From an uncultured Bacteroidota bacterium (GTDB lineage Bacteria > Bacteroidota > Bacteroidia > Bacteroidales > F082): DNA of 55,874 nucleotides. Below the pieces are notes generated by a model. That model had not been told where the DNA came from and made no database searches. It worked only from the letters and a program-made list of their open reading frames with translations. The position numbers and the translations under genes were made by a program. The DNA lies in the NCBI GenBank assembly GCA_900542475.1, contig UQNO01000011.1, forward strand, positions 1 to 55,874. Reading direction: 5' to 3'. Shown one piece after another: positions 34,714 to 47,283 of this stretch. How positions within the stretch are numbered: the first letter of the stretch is position 1; every line of letters starts with the position of its first letter.

Positions 34714-35685
34714 ATGAAAAAAATAGCAATAGTCTGCGGCGGATATTCCGGAGAATATGAAGTCTCCATCAACAGTGCGAAAGTTGTGAAGAAGAACCTC
34801 GATATTACCAAATACGAGTCTTATATCATTGTGATTCTGAAAGACAGGTGGTATCATCTTGAAGACGACGGCACCGAGGGTGATGTCGATAAGAATGATT
34901 TCTCGATAAAAGTCAAGGGCGCGAGGGTTGTTTTCGACGCTGTTTTCAATGCCATTCACGGTGTTCCCGGAGAAGACGGGCAGTTGCTTGGATATTTCGA
35001 GATGCTTGGCATTCCCCACACCTCGTCGAATTTCACCACATCAGCGTTGACATTTCACAAAGAGTTTTGCAAGAAGATAGCGGCGGCGGCTGGAGCCAAC
35101 GTCTCTCCTTCGGTGATTATCAACAAGGGCGACAGCTACGATGCTCAAAAAATCATCGCGACCCTGGGTTTGCCGTTGTTTGTCAAGCCCACGCGCAACG
35201 GCTCATCTGTCGGTGTCAGCAAGGTTAATGTCGAGGAAGACTTTAACGAGGCTGTAGCGACGGCATTCAAGGCCGGCGACCAGGTCATGTGCGAGAAATT
35301 CGTGAAAGGCCGCGAGTTGGCGTGCACCGTCATGGAGGTCAAGGGCAGAACCATGGTGCTCCCCGTCACCGAGGTGGTGAGCAAGAACGACTTCTTCGAC
35401 TATGAGGCGAAATACACCGCCGGAAAGTCGGACGAGATAACACCTGCCGAGCTTGACGAGGTTTCGGAAATAGAGGTCAAGGCGACGTCGGCGATGCTTT
35501 ACGACGCATTCGAGTGCAACGGCTTCGCCCGTTTCGACTATATCATGACACCGAAAGAGTTGGTTTTCATCGAGGTGAATATAGTGCCGGGCATGTCGGA
35601 AGCGTCAATTATGCCGAAACAAGCCGCCTGCATGGGGATTTCACTTGGAAAACTTTTCGACATGGCACTTGAAAATATTATGTAA
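34714..35685 (+). CDS. ddl: D-alanine--D-alanine ligase
   Basis: Ddl joins two D-alanines for peptidoglycan precursors (ATP-grasp fold, cytoplasm). From the ATG at 34714 the protein begins MKKIAIVCGGYSGEYEVS, where the family has GG-SxExxVS. HGVPGEDGQLLGYFEMLGIP, FVKPTRNGSSVGVSKV and the metal-binding FARFDYIMT and IEVNIVPGMSE blocks are all present. At 323 residues it is full length. An in-frame ATG at 34693 adds seven residues before the conserved start and is less likely. The AI-2E permease gene begins ten bases after the stop. Confidence 0.95.
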   Translation: MKKIAIVCGGYSGEYEVSINSAKVVKKNLDITKYESYIIVILKDRWYHLEDDGTEGDVDKNDFSIKVKGARVVFDAVFNAIHGVPGEDGQLLGYFEMLGIPHTSSNFTTSALTFHKEFCKKIAAAAGANVSPSVIINKGDSYDAQKIIATLGLPLFVKPTRNGSSVGVSKVNVEEDFNEAVATAFKAGDQVMCEKFVKGRELACTVMEVKGRTMVLPVTEVVSKNDFFDYEAKYTAGKSDEITPAELDEVSEIEVKATSAMLYDAFECNGFARFDYIMTPKELVFIEVNIVPGMSEASIMPKQAACMGISLGKLFDMALENIM

Positions 35686-35695
35686 CTATCAGAAT

Positions 35696-36793
35696 ATGAA
35701 CAAGATAATAAATTTCATCAAACCTTTCGCGGGCATCCTCGCCGTAATACTTATCGCCATTTTTTTCGGGGAGATATTGATGTACTTCGTCATAGCCGCC
35801 GTGTTAAGCATGCTCGGGCGTCCTGTCTGCAAGAGGTTTGAGAACATTCACATCAAAAGTCATTACCTAAACAGCAGTGTCGCGGCAGTGTTGACACTAC
35901 TGATGATGATAGGTCTCCTGTTGGGGTTTTTCGCGATTTTGATACCGATTTTCAACAACGAGGCTAACATATTCAGCAATATCAACACGAAGGCGATTGT
36001 CGATTATTACCGGGAGCCATTGGCTGCCATTTACAACTTCCTCGGAAGATTCAATCTCATAACATCATACGAGGAAACTGTCGCGTTTGTCGAGTCGGAA
36101 ATCAACTCGCTGATAAACTGGACTAATTTCAGCAACTTGTTCTCTTCTGTAATGTCAACCACGGGAAGCATTTTCATAGCGACATTTTCCATTATTTTCC
36201 TGACATTTTTCTTTCTCAGGGACTCGAACATCATACCGAGCATACTTCTCGCCATCACTCCTGACGGGCACGAAGGCAAGATGCGTATTATCATCAAGGA
36301 ATCGCGCGAGTTGCTCACGCGGTACCTTTTCGGACTATTGACTGAAATAGGTTCCATGATGATTTTGCTTTCTGTGGGTTTATACATTTTCGGGATAAAA
36401 GACGCCATTGTGATAGCATTCATCGGCTGCATGCTCAACGTCATTCCTTATTTAGGGCCTATTTTAGGCGGCACAATAGGTGTCGTTCTCGGTGTCATCT
36501 CGGTGTTCAGCATTGGCAATTACGACATGCTCACCCATGATGTGATAATCATAATTTCAGTTTTTTTAGGTGCCAACCTCATTGACAACTTTGTGTTACA
36601 GCCGTTGATATACTCGAAGAGCGTGAAGGCTCATCCGGTGGAGATTTTTCTCGTCATTCTCATGGCAGGGAGCACTGCCGGAATACTTGGAATGATCATT
36701 GCCATACCGACCTACACGCTCATTCGCATCGTCGCCAAGCAGTTTTTGAGTGAATTCAAGCTCGTGGAACTGCTGACGAGGAATATAGACTAA
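35696..36793 (+). CDS. AI-2E family transporter
   Basis: This 365-residue polytopic protein has about eight membrane helices and the family's conserved block GCMLNVIPYLGPILGGTIGV (about 245-265) and DNFVLQPLIYSKSVKAHPVEIFL-type end. The family (formerly PerM/UPF0118) was named for export of autoinducer-2, but members also act as Na+/H+ antiporters, so the substrate is open. The ATG at 35696, ten bases after ddl, is preferred; an upstream in-frame ATG at 35645 lies inside ddl. Its end overlaps the convergent frr stop by four bases. Confidence 0.88.
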   Translation: MNKIINFIKPFAGILAVILIAIFFGEILMYFVIAAVLSMLGRPVCKRFENIHIKSHYLNSSVAAVLTLLMMIGLLLGFFAILIPIFNNEANIFSNINTKAIVDYYREPLAAIYNFLGRFNLITSYEETVAFVESEINSLINWTNFSNLFSSVMSTTGSIFIATFSIIFLTFFFLRDSNIIPSILLAITPDGHEGKMRIIIKESRELLTRYLFGLLTEIGSMMILLSVGLYIFGIKDAIVIAFIGCMLNVIPYLGPILGGTIGVVLGVISVFSIGNYDMLTHDVIIIISVFLGANLIDNFVLQPLIYSKSVKAHPVEIFLVILMAGSTAGILGMIIAIPTYTLIRIVAKQFLSEFKLVELLTRNID

Positions 36794-37353
36794 ACCGTCA
36801 AAATATCTTTTTGTTTAAGTTCGTAAAGGTCATCGACTTTTTTCACGAATTTGTCTGTCAGTTTCTGTATTTCGTCCTGCAGTTGTTTCACTTCGTCTTC
36901 GGAGACGCCTTCTTTTTCAAGTTTTTTTGCATCGTCGTTAGAGTTACGGCGTATGTTTCTGACGACGACTTTCGTTTCTTCCGCTGCTGTTTTGGCGCGT
37001 TTTGCCAAGTCTTTACGGCGTTCTTCTGTCAATGGCGGGACCAAAATCCTCAGGAAATCGCCTTCGTTTTTAGGGTTAAAGCCGAGGTTGGCTGCTTGTA
37101 TAGCCTTGTCGATGGCGCTGATTGCGCTTTTGTCGAACGGCATCACGATAATCTGACGAGGGTCGGGGGTGCCGATGTTTGCAGTCTGCTCTATAGGGAC
37201 GAGTGTTCCATAGTACTCCACCTTGACACCTTGGAGCATCATCGGACTTGCCTTGCCGGCTCTGATTTTCTGAAACTCCGATTCGAGATGTCTGACAGCA
37301 CCTTCCATCGATTCAGCGGTTTCATCTAAAATAAATTGAGATTCTTCTGTCAT
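36790..37353 (-). CDS. frr: ribosome recycling factor
   Basis: RRF splits post-termination ribosomes with EF-G. The 187-residue helical protein shows LESEFQKIRAGKASP (about 23-37), IVMPFDKSAISAIDKAIQ and LTEERRKDLAKRAKTAAEE, where the Arg is on the ribosome-binding helix. Length is normal. It lies 37 bases after pyrH on the same strand, the classic pyrH-frr pairing, and its stop overlaps that of the convergent permease gene by four bases. Confidence 0.97.
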   Translation of the reverse strand: MTEESQFILDETAESMEGAVRHLESEFQKIRAGKASPMMLQGVKVEYYGTLVPIEQTANIGTPDPRQIIVMPFDKSAISAIDKAIQAANLGFNPKNEGDFLRILVPPLTEERRKDLAKRAKTAAEETKVVVRNIRRNSNDDAKKLEKEGVSEDEVKQLQDEIQKLTDKFVKKVDDLYELKQKDILTV

Positions 37354-37373
37354 ATACTTTACTTTTTTCGCTG

Positions 37374-37381
37374 CAAAAATA
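37374..37381 (-). promoter_or_regulatory. possible -7 box between pyrH and frr
   Basis: The minus strand reads TATTTTTG 20 nt before the frr start, inside the 37-nt gap after pyrH. It would allow extra frr transcription. There is no good -33 box, and AT-rich gaps often contain such matches by chance. Confidence 0.3.
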
Positions 37382-37390
37382 CAAAAATTT

Positions 37391-38098
37391 TTATTTCGTC
37401 ACTATTGTTCCGATTTTTTCACCTTCGAGCACCTTGGCGAGGTTGCCTTTTGTGTTCATGTCGAACACTATCATCGGCATATTGTTTTCCTTGCACATGG
37501 TGAATGCGGTGAGGTCCATCACTTTGAGGTTTTTGTTATAAGCCTCGTCGTAAGTAATTGTATCGTATTTAGTTGCTGCGGGGTCTTTTTCCGGGTCGGC
37601 TGTATAGATGCCGTCAACGCGTGTGCCTTTGAGGATGATATCGGCTTTTACTTCGACAGCGCGCAGAGCCGAGCCGGTGTCGGTTGTGAAGAACGGGTTT
37701 CCCGTGCCGCCGCCTATGACAACGACATGGCCTTCCTCAAGGAGTTTGATGGCTTTGGCGCTACTCATGGAATCAGCGATACGGTCGATGAACAGTCCCG
37801 ACAACAATGTCGCTTTCACGCCTTTTGCCTGCAACGTTGATTGTATAGCCATGCTGTTGATGACTGTCGCCAACATTCCCATATAGTCGCCCTGGATGCG
37901 GTCCATGCCTTTTGACGCGCCTTGTAAGCCGCGGTAGATGTTGCCTCCGCCTATCACGATGGCGATTTGCGCACCGGCCTTCACCGCCAATGCTATCTCT
38001 TCCGCATAATCGTCAAGTCGTTGCGGGTCGATGCCATACTGCTGGTCGCCCATCAAGGCCTCGCCGCTAAGTTTCAATAACACTCTTTTGTATTTCAT
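37391..38098 (-). CDS. pyrH: UMP kinase
   Basis: PyrH phosphorylates UMP to UDP (amino acid kinase family, hexameric, cytoplasmic). KLSGEALMG (about 9-17) binds phosphate, VIGGGNIYRG (about 48-57) forms the catalytic loop, and GGTGNPFFTTDTGSALRA (about 133-150) is the ATP-site block. At 235 residues it is typical. It is 34 bases downstream of the patatin gene and 37 upstream of frr, all on the minus strand, so it may share the secA-led transcript. No promoter is visible in the 34-base gap. Confidence 0.97.
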   Translation of the reverse strand: MKYKRVLLKLSGEALMGDQQYGIDPQRLDDYAEEIALAVKAGAQIAIVIGGGNIYRGLQGASKGMDRIQGDYMGMLATVINSMAIQSTLQAKGVKATLLSGLFIDRIADSMSSAKAIKLLEEGHVVVIGGGTGNPFFTTDTGSALRAVEVKADIILKGTRVDGIYTADPEKDPAATKYDTITYDEAYNKNLKVMDLTAFTMCKENNMPMIVFDMNTKGNLAKVLEGEKIGTIVTK

Positions 38099-38132
38099 AT
38101 AACAATATTTTTAATTCATTGATATTCACTAT

Positions 38133-40343
38133 TTAAAACCAGAAACCCACATTGATGAATCCAACGGCCGACGAGTTGAAATTCGAGCCCATCAAACTCA
38201 CCTCGACAGGTCCCATTATTGTATTCGCGCCTAATGTCAAGCCGGCTCCGGCGACAAAGCTGTTGTCGTCGAACCATAAGTCATACCTGTCGTTCATATA
38301 TCCGACATCACAGCTTGCCGTAGCGTAAAAAATCTTATGGAAATTCCATTGCCAGGCGAACCTGCCGAAGACGATGTGGTCAACAATTTCATCGATAAAA
38401 CCAAGTCCCGTGAAAGCCATGATATTGTCGTAATATTTCATTTTCGACTGTCCGCCGACCATAAACTGATAAAACAGAGGCACTTCCGCATCACCGATTT
38501 TCGTGCCGCCTTGTACGCCAAGTTTCAGCGAATTATGTTTGCCAATAGGAAACGCTTTCATGATGCTGCCTTGAACGATATACGACATAGGTGCATCGTC
38601 GCCTATGATGCTTTTCCCGGCCATATTGATTCTCCAACCGCGTCGCGCGAAATTCGGAACATCCTCATTACTGTAAAAATAATTCACATAAAGGTATGAG
38701 AACAAAGAATAATTAGGAGTCAAGCCGCTATTTCCGACAAGGTCTCTCATGTGAACATAGTCAGCCACTGCGCCGAAACGCAACTGCTGTGTCAGCGAGT
38801 GGACAATCTGCGCGTACATGTTCAGGGTGTTGCTCTGCATACTGAAAGTATTCGTTATCCAATTATCATCAAACTGATTAATATTCAAAGAGATGACACT
38901 GAAATCGACGCCAAATCTGACGGCTTTACCTTGACGTCTGTTAAGATGCAGTTTTATATATGGGTTTTCCGCTATGTTGACATCAATGCTGAAAGTCGTG
39001 CGGTCAATGCTGTTCCACAGGTTTTTCATTGTGAAATTAACCAAAGTTCCGATACCGTAATTATTGTCATAGTGAATACAAAACGCCAGCGACTCGTCAG
39101 CGCGTTCCTTGCAATGCAATATCAGCACATAACCGTCGGGGGCGTCGTCCACCTCATACCATAAATCCTCGTAGTATCCCGACGCATAAAGTTTTATCAC
39201 CACCTCTTGGATATAATCCACCGACATGTTCATCGGGAAATTCTTACCGAACTCACGAACAACTCTAATTTTGTGACTATCAGGTATTCCTTCAACTTTT
39301 ACATCTACAATATTAAGATTATCAACAGGTTTCACATGCGGTCTGTTTATCTCAAAAGGCTCTATTTGTTGCAGGCGTTCCGCAAGATTTTCAAGTTGTG
39401 GATAAAATTCTTTGGCGGCATCTTCACCGAACTGTATAATAGAGTCGAAATCGTTGAACGACAGCATATTACGTCCATGCAGGTCGGGTTTGATATAGAT
39501 ATCGCAATGTTTTCGGGCATACGCGCCCTCCTCAAAAGAAGAAAGGTTCATCATACTTTCAAGCAGTCCAAAGGAATTGTCGATTTGCGAGGCGGGAATA
39601 GTCGCGTCCTCCAAGTCAATACCTATTATAATATCAGCACCGCGTTCCTTCATGTTTCTCACCGGGAAATTATTGACCAAACCTCCGTCCACAAGAAGTT
39701 TGTTGTCCATTATCACCGGTTTAAACAGGAATGGTATCGACATGCTTGCTCTGACCGAGCGAGCCAGATTACCTTTCGTCATTTCATATTGTGCGGCATA
39801 TTCCACATCTGTAGCGACGCAGAAATAAGGCACCGACAGCTTATTGAAATCATGGACATTGCTTGCCGGCAGCATCAGCCTTGACATCAGCAAGTTGACA
39901 TAAACGCCGTCAACCACCGAGGGTTTGACCTTCACCTTGTTGTTTAGAATAGGGAATGTCGCAAGATATTGCCGTTCATACATTTTTTGTTCGACGGGCA
40001 TCAGCACTCGGGGGATTCTGTCATAAATGACCTGGCTCCAATCCTGTTCACGAACAAGATTTTCCATCACATCGGGATCATAGCCCACTGCATAAAGTGC
40101 GCCTATTATCGAGCCGATACTTGTTCCGCCGATGAAATCCACGGGGACACCAGCCTCGTCGATGGCTTTCAGTATTCTTATCTGGGAGAAACCTTTGGCA
40201 CCGCCGCCGCACAGCACCACACCGACTTTCGGACGCTTACCGCCCCTGATTGTGTCCTCCTGGGCATTGACGGCATCCAAAGAGAACAGACTGACGAGCG
40301 ATATCAGCGCAAAAAACACAATATTTTTACTTATTCTCCTCAT
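38133..40343 (-). CDS. patatin-like phospholipase with POTRA and outer-membrane barrel (copy 1)
   Basis: This 736-residue protein has a signal peptide (ending VNAQ near 28), a patatin domain (about 38-240), one POTRA-like repeat (about 320-410) and a C-terminal 16-strand-type barrel ending in Phe (NVGFWF), a BAM recognition signal. The serine lipase site is intact: GGGAKG (46-51), GTSIG with Ser75, and DGG with Asp218. This is the layout of type Vd autotransporters such as PlpD. The ATG at 40343 follows the previous gene by ten bases; an upstream in-frame ATG at 40373 would overlap it. It is a tandem paralogue of the next gene. Substrate is unknown. Confidence 0.88.
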   Translation of the reverse strand: MRRISKNIVFFALISLVSLFSLDAVNAQEDTIRGGKRPKVGVVLCGGGAKGFSQIRILKAIDEAGVPVDFIGGTSIGSIIGALYAVGYDPDVMENLVREQDWSQVIYDRIPRVLMPVEQKMYERQYLATFPILNNKVKVKPSVVDGVYVNLLMSRLMLPASNVHDFNKLSVPYFCVATDVEYAAQYEMTKGNLARSVRASMSIPFLFKPVIMDNKLLVDGGLVNNFPVRNMKERGADIIIGIDLEDATIPASQIDNSFGLLESMMNLSSFEEGAYARKHCDIYIKPDLHGRNMLSFNDFDSIIQFGEDAAKEFYPQLENLAERLQQIEPFEINRPHVKPVDNLNIVDVKVEGIPDSHKIRVVREFGKNFPMNMSVDYIQEVVIKLYASGYYEDLWYEVDDAPDGYVLILHCKERADESLAFCIHYDNNYGIGTLVNFTMKNLWNSIDRTTFSIDVNIAENPYIKLHLNRRQGKAVRFGVDFSVISLNINQFDDNWITNTFSMQSNTLNMYAQIVHSLTQQLRFGAVADYVHMRDLVGNSGLTPNYSLFSYLYVNYFYSNEDVPNFARRGWRINMAGKSIIGDDAPMSYIVQGSIMKAFPIGKHNSLKLGVQGGTKIGDAEVPLFYQFMVGGQSKMKYYDNIMAFTGLGFIDEIVDHIVFGRFAWQWNFHKIFYATASCDVGYMNDRYDLWFDDNSFVAGAGLTLGANTIMGPVEVSLMGSNFNSSAVGFINVGFWF

Positions 40344-40353
40344 AATAAATCCT

Positions 40354-42615
40354 TTAGAACCAATATCCCACATTCACGAACAGGCACCATTTGTCAACGA
40401 AGTTGGATTTTGACAACTCCACCTCGACAGGTCCGAACAAGGTTTTATAGCCCAATGTCATACCGGCACCTATTATACTATGATTCGGTGTGAACCAGTT
40501 TTTATATCCTTCGTTATCATAGTCATACATTAAATCTTCGGTATCCATTGTGATTAGGTCTCTAAAATAACCCGCGTCGCAGTTAATCACGCCGTAGAAA
40601 TTTTTATAGAAGTTCCATTGCCATGCCATCTTCGCATAAGCCGCATATTCCGTCATCAGCGACACATAAGGCAGTCCTGTGAAAGTCAACAGGTTATCTT
40701 TATAATACATTTTCGACTGTCCGCCGACGAAAAACATATCTTCGCCATCAAGCACCTTTGTGCCTAAACGCATTGCTCCTTCCGCGCCGATTCTGAATGC
40801 GTGACGCTGTCCTATCGGGAATGATTTTCTGACAAGAGCCTGCACTGTGAAATACGGTGTGCTGGCAGCGTCCTTGAAGACCCCGTCATACATGATACAT
40901 TTTCCCAACATGTTGATATTGCACCCTTTGCGAGGAAAATCAGTCTGGTCTTCGTTATTAAAGAAATAATAGCAATAGAGTTCAGGTTTGAAGGCGTGTC
41001 TCAATTTATCTTTATACTCATTGTAATTTTCATCGAATTTCAGGTCTTCAGACGAGACATAATTGGCTTTCAGGCCGATTTTCAAGGCTTGCGACGCTGT
41101 CGGAGCCAGTTGGAAATACAAATTCAGAGCATTTTGGTGACTTCTCAATTGATAAAAAATATCTTTTGTCGCATGATAGAAACTATATCTCAGATTCATG
41201 ACCGACACTTCGGCGGTACTGCTGAGCATTCTTGTATAACGATGAGTTATCCCGGCTTTAAACCAGGGGTTGTCGGCGATATTCAAATCGACGTTATAAA
41301 TAAAATATGGTGTACGGGCATTCATGTTCAGCAGTACCCCGATGCCATAGTTGTTGTCGTAGTGCATTCCCAGCGAGAAGTTGAGCGATGTGTTTTGTTT
41401 ACAATGCAGTTTCAAGATATTTCCTTCCGGGGTGTCAATCAGTTCGTACCAAACGTTGGAATAATAACCTTGGGAATATATCTTTACGATAATCGTTTCT
41501 ATTTCGTCGATAAGGAACTCGTGCGGGAAGTCGTCGCCGAACTCGGACTTCAACAGCCATGTATTGTGGTCGTCCAGGCCTTCGACTTCCACGCTTGCAA
41601 TCGTCACGCGGTCAACAACTTGTGTATGATGACGTTTCACCTCGAAAGGTCCGAGAGCCTGAAGTGAGTCGGCGAGACGTTTCAGTTCGGGAAACTTCTC
41701 TCTGGCGCCGGCTTCACCGCGATGTATTATTTGACCGAAGTCGGTGAACGACATCATGTTAGCCTTGCCTATATCAGGTCTAATCAGGATATCGCATTCC
41801 GCGCGCGCCTTGTTGCTTTCATCTTGAGACACGACGGAAATCAAGCGTTCAAGAACCTTGAGGGAGTTGTCCAACAATGCGTGCTCCGACTTCACTATCT
41901 CCAAGTCAACACCGATGATGATGTCCACTCCTTCCTTGCGGACATTTTGCACTGGGAAATTATTTGTAAGTCCGCCGTCGCAGAGCAACCAATCCTCATA
42001 TTCCACAGGTTCGAAAAGGAATGGTATCGACATGCTTGAGCGAATCGACTGTGCCAGCGAGCCGCTTTTAAACTCAATCGGGTCGGCGGATATCATGTCC
42101 GTGCCTATGCACAGAAAAGGCACCGGGAGTTTGCTGAAGTCACGTTCTTTATAGGCAGGCATTGTCAGACGGGTCAGCAACATATTGACATACATACCAT
42201 CAATCATAGACCTTTTCAGTTTCAGTTTGCCGTCTTTATATGGCATTGTCACCATGTAATGCCGCTCGTTGATACGTTTGTCGATGGGTATGAACTTACG
42301 TGGGATATTGTCTTTGATAATCCTGTCCCAGTCTTGTTCGGTACATAGTTTCTGCATCATATCCGGGTCGTAGCCCACGGCATAGAGGCCGCCTATGATG
42401 GAGCCCATGCTTGTCCCGGCGATATAGTCTATGGGAATGCCGGCTTCTTCTATCACCCGCAACGCTCCTATATGAGCGAAGCCCTTGGCGCCGCCGCCAC
42501 TCAACACCACGCCTACCTTCGGACGATGAAACGTTTTTATTGTATCGACAGATGTCTGCGCCGATGCTGTAAACAACATCAGAAATAAACTTATCAATAT
42601 GACAACACGTTTCAT
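40354..42615 (-). CDS. patatin-like phospholipase with POTRA and outer-membrane barrel (copy 2)
   Basis: This 753-residue paralogue has the same layout as its downstream neighbour: signal peptide (ending ASAQ near 20), patatin domain with GGGAKG (40-45), GTSMG (Ser69) and DGG (Asp213), POTRA-like repeat, and a barrel ending VNVGYWF. The two share blocks such as SIIGGLYAVGYDPD/SIIGALYAVGYDPD and SMSIPFLF, but the barrels differ a good deal. Whether the lipase domain is released outside is not known. It begins 11 bases after secA, so both copies probably ride on the secA transcript. Confidence 0.9.
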   Translation of the reverse strand: MKRVVILISLFLMLFTASAQTSVDTIKTFHRPKVGVVLSGGGAKGFAHIGALRVIEEAGIPIDYIAGTSMGSIIGGLYAVGYDPDMMQKLCTEQDWDRIIKDNIPRKFIPIDKRINERHYMVTMPYKDGKLKLKRSMIDGMYVNMLLTRLTMPAYKERDFSKLPVPFLCIGTDMISADPIEFKSGSLAQSIRSSMSIPFLFEPVEYEDWLLCDGGLTNNFPVQNVRKEGVDIIIGVDLEIVKSEHALLDNSLKVLERLISVVSQDESNKARAECDILIRPDIGKANMMSFTDFGQIIHRGEAGAREKFPELKRLADSLQALGPFEVKRHHTQVVDRVTIASVEVEGLDDHNTWLLKSEFGDDFPHEFLIDEIETIIVKIYSQGYYSNVWYELIDTPEGNILKLHCKQNTSLNFSLGMHYDNNYGIGVLLNMNARTPYFIYNVDLNIADNPWFKAGITHRYTRMLSSTAEVSVMNLRYSFYHATKDIFYQLRSHQNALNLYFQLAPTASQALKIGLKANYVSSEDLKFDENYNEYKDKLRHAFKPELYCYYFFNNEDQTDFPRKGCNINMLGKCIMYDGVFKDAASTPYFTVQALVRKSFPIGQRHAFRIGAEGAMRLGTKVLDGEDMFFVGGQSKMYYKDNLLTFTGLPYVSLMTEYAAYAKMAWQWNFYKNFYGVINCDAGYFRDLITMDTEDLMYDYDNEGYKNWFTPNHSIIGAGMTLGYKTLFGPVEVELSKSNFVDKWCLFVNVGYWF

Positions 42616-42626
42616 TTTATTATATA

Positions 42627-45917
<3,291 letters not shown>

Positions 45918-45974
45918 TTCTTTATTATTTGTTCATGAATAAAACTATAATATGTGTCACTATCAAAAACTATG

Positions 45975-45982
45975 CAAAAATA
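45975..45982 (-). promoter_or_regulatory. -7 box of secA
   Basis: The minus strand reads TATTTTTG, 57 nt upstream of the secA ATG and eight nt past the stop codon of the upstream gene. No -33 element is found at the normal distance. Confidence 0.35.
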
Positions 45983-45990
45983 ATAAATTT

Positions 45991-47283
45991 TCACAAATAT
46001 TTATTAATTCTCCTCACTTGAGCGTCAAGATAATGAAAAGGCGATGGAGCCGGAGCCATGCCGACCCTGTTTTTTCTCTTCAAAATGACGTATGCCGGAC
46101 ATATCTTGACATGATAATCCTCAAGCAGCAGAATGTTTTCGCCTATGTTTAAAAGTCGCCAGTCATATCCTTGTTTATCAAAGAGTTGTACATAGTCATC
46201 GAATGATTCTTTTGTGGCGATTGTGACAATCTGAATGGTGTCGCTCCATTGCTCATGCAGTTTATTCAATGCCACGAACTCATTTTCTATCAGCGGAGTA
46301 ATATCGTCCACGAACTGAAGCAACAGCATGTCATTTTGATAGTCAGCGAGTTGCACTGTTTCGCCTTGATTGTCTTTCAAAGAAAAAGCCGGAGCCTTGG
46401 AGTCGTATGAAAGTTCTTTCAGTTGCTTGGTGAAATTTGCCGCCACCTGTCGGTTTTTCTTGCTTTTCGAGGATTTTTCAATCTGCCCGAGAGAACTCAA
46501 TATTTGACTTTGATTATTCGTGTTTGAATAAAACGACCGGCTCATATTCATCATCATGACAAGCTCGGCTATCTGCCAATTACGTGACAAAAAGTCATTA
46601 TCTCCGCCAATTGTGTTTCTCAAGTTTGGCAGCATATCCATATAAGCTTGCTGCATATACAGCACTTCTTGATTATCAAAATATTCCGATATTGTTTTTT
46701 TCGCATTGACGCTCATCAGCACCGATGCCTTGCGGTATTTTATCAAGTCTTTGATATATTTGTTTTCAATTTCCCCGAAGTTCTCTGCCAGTCGGTTGTC
46801 AAGTGTATCGAGCAGGCTTGTTTTTCTTTCACGATATATCCGGTTGAAATTTTCGTGAACAAACTCATCGATAAAGTCTTGAGTGGCGACGAATTGCGAA
46901 TAGAAGCCGCCGTCATCCGCCGCATTGATTTTCATGGCGGGCATTTCCTGCTCGAAATAGGAGCCTTCGTTTTTTTCAGGAATCGTTATTTCTATGTCAT
47001 AGTTTCCGCCAGGGGCCAGGACGATGTCCACCCTGGCGAGATTTACGGCTATTTGCGCCGGTGTAATCTCCTCGACATTGGCTTTCAGGGTGAAATTCCC
47101 GTCCTTATCCGATTGTGTCTCTGCGATTTTCGTCTGCTCGCATGTCAGCATCTCATCGTATGCGAGAAGGCGCACCAAGGCGTTGCGGACATTGACCTTG
47201 CCAATTAGCGAGATGTTTTGGGCGGACGCTAAAACCGGGCAAAGCAACGCAATAATCAGACAGAAAACGCTTTTATTTTTCAT
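45991..47283 (-). CDS. exported thioredoxin-fold protein lacking CxxC
   Basis: A signal peptide (about 1-21, ending ASAQ) is followed by an N-terminal beta domain like the DUF4369 module of Bacteroidota TlpA proteins (about 22-120). A helical middle follows (about 125-290), then a C-terminal TlpA/AhpC-TSA-like thioredoxin fold (about 293-430; APAFSLKDNQGETVQLADY). Where active relatives have CxxC after the first strand, this protein reads FVDDITPLIENE, so it cannot do thiol exchange at that site. The cis-Pro loop (KICPAYVIL) is kept. It overlaps coaD by 11 bases. A binding or chaperone role is a guess. Confidence 0.78.
   Translation of the reverse strand: MKNKSVFCLIIALLCPVLASAQNISLIGKVNVRNALVRLLAYDEMLTCEQTKIAETQSDKDGNFTLKANVEEITPAQIAVNLARVDIVLAPGGNYDIEITIPEKNEGSYFEQEMPAMKINAADDGGFYSQFVATQDFIDEFVHENFNRIYRERKTSLLDTLDNRLAENFGEIENKYIKDLIKYRKASVLMSVNAKKTISEYFDNQEVLYMQQAYMDMLPNLRNTIGGDNDFLSRNWQIAELVMMMNMSRSFYSNTNNQSQILSSLGQIEKSSKSKKNRQVAANFTKQLKELSYDSKAPAFSLKDNQGETVQLADYQNDMLLLQFVDDITPLIENEFVALNKLHEQWSDTIQIVTIATKESFDDYVQLFDKQGYDWRLLNIGENILLLEDYHVKICPAYVILKRKNRVGMAPAPSPFHYLDAQVRRINKYL

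Noticed and set aside
38133..42615. Patatin-barrel genes considered as part of an anti-phage defence system (CBASS-like patatin effector)
   Set aside because: Both have signal peptides, POTRA-like parts and outer-membrane barrels, and no cyclase or other defence gene is nearby; they fit type Vd autotransporters.
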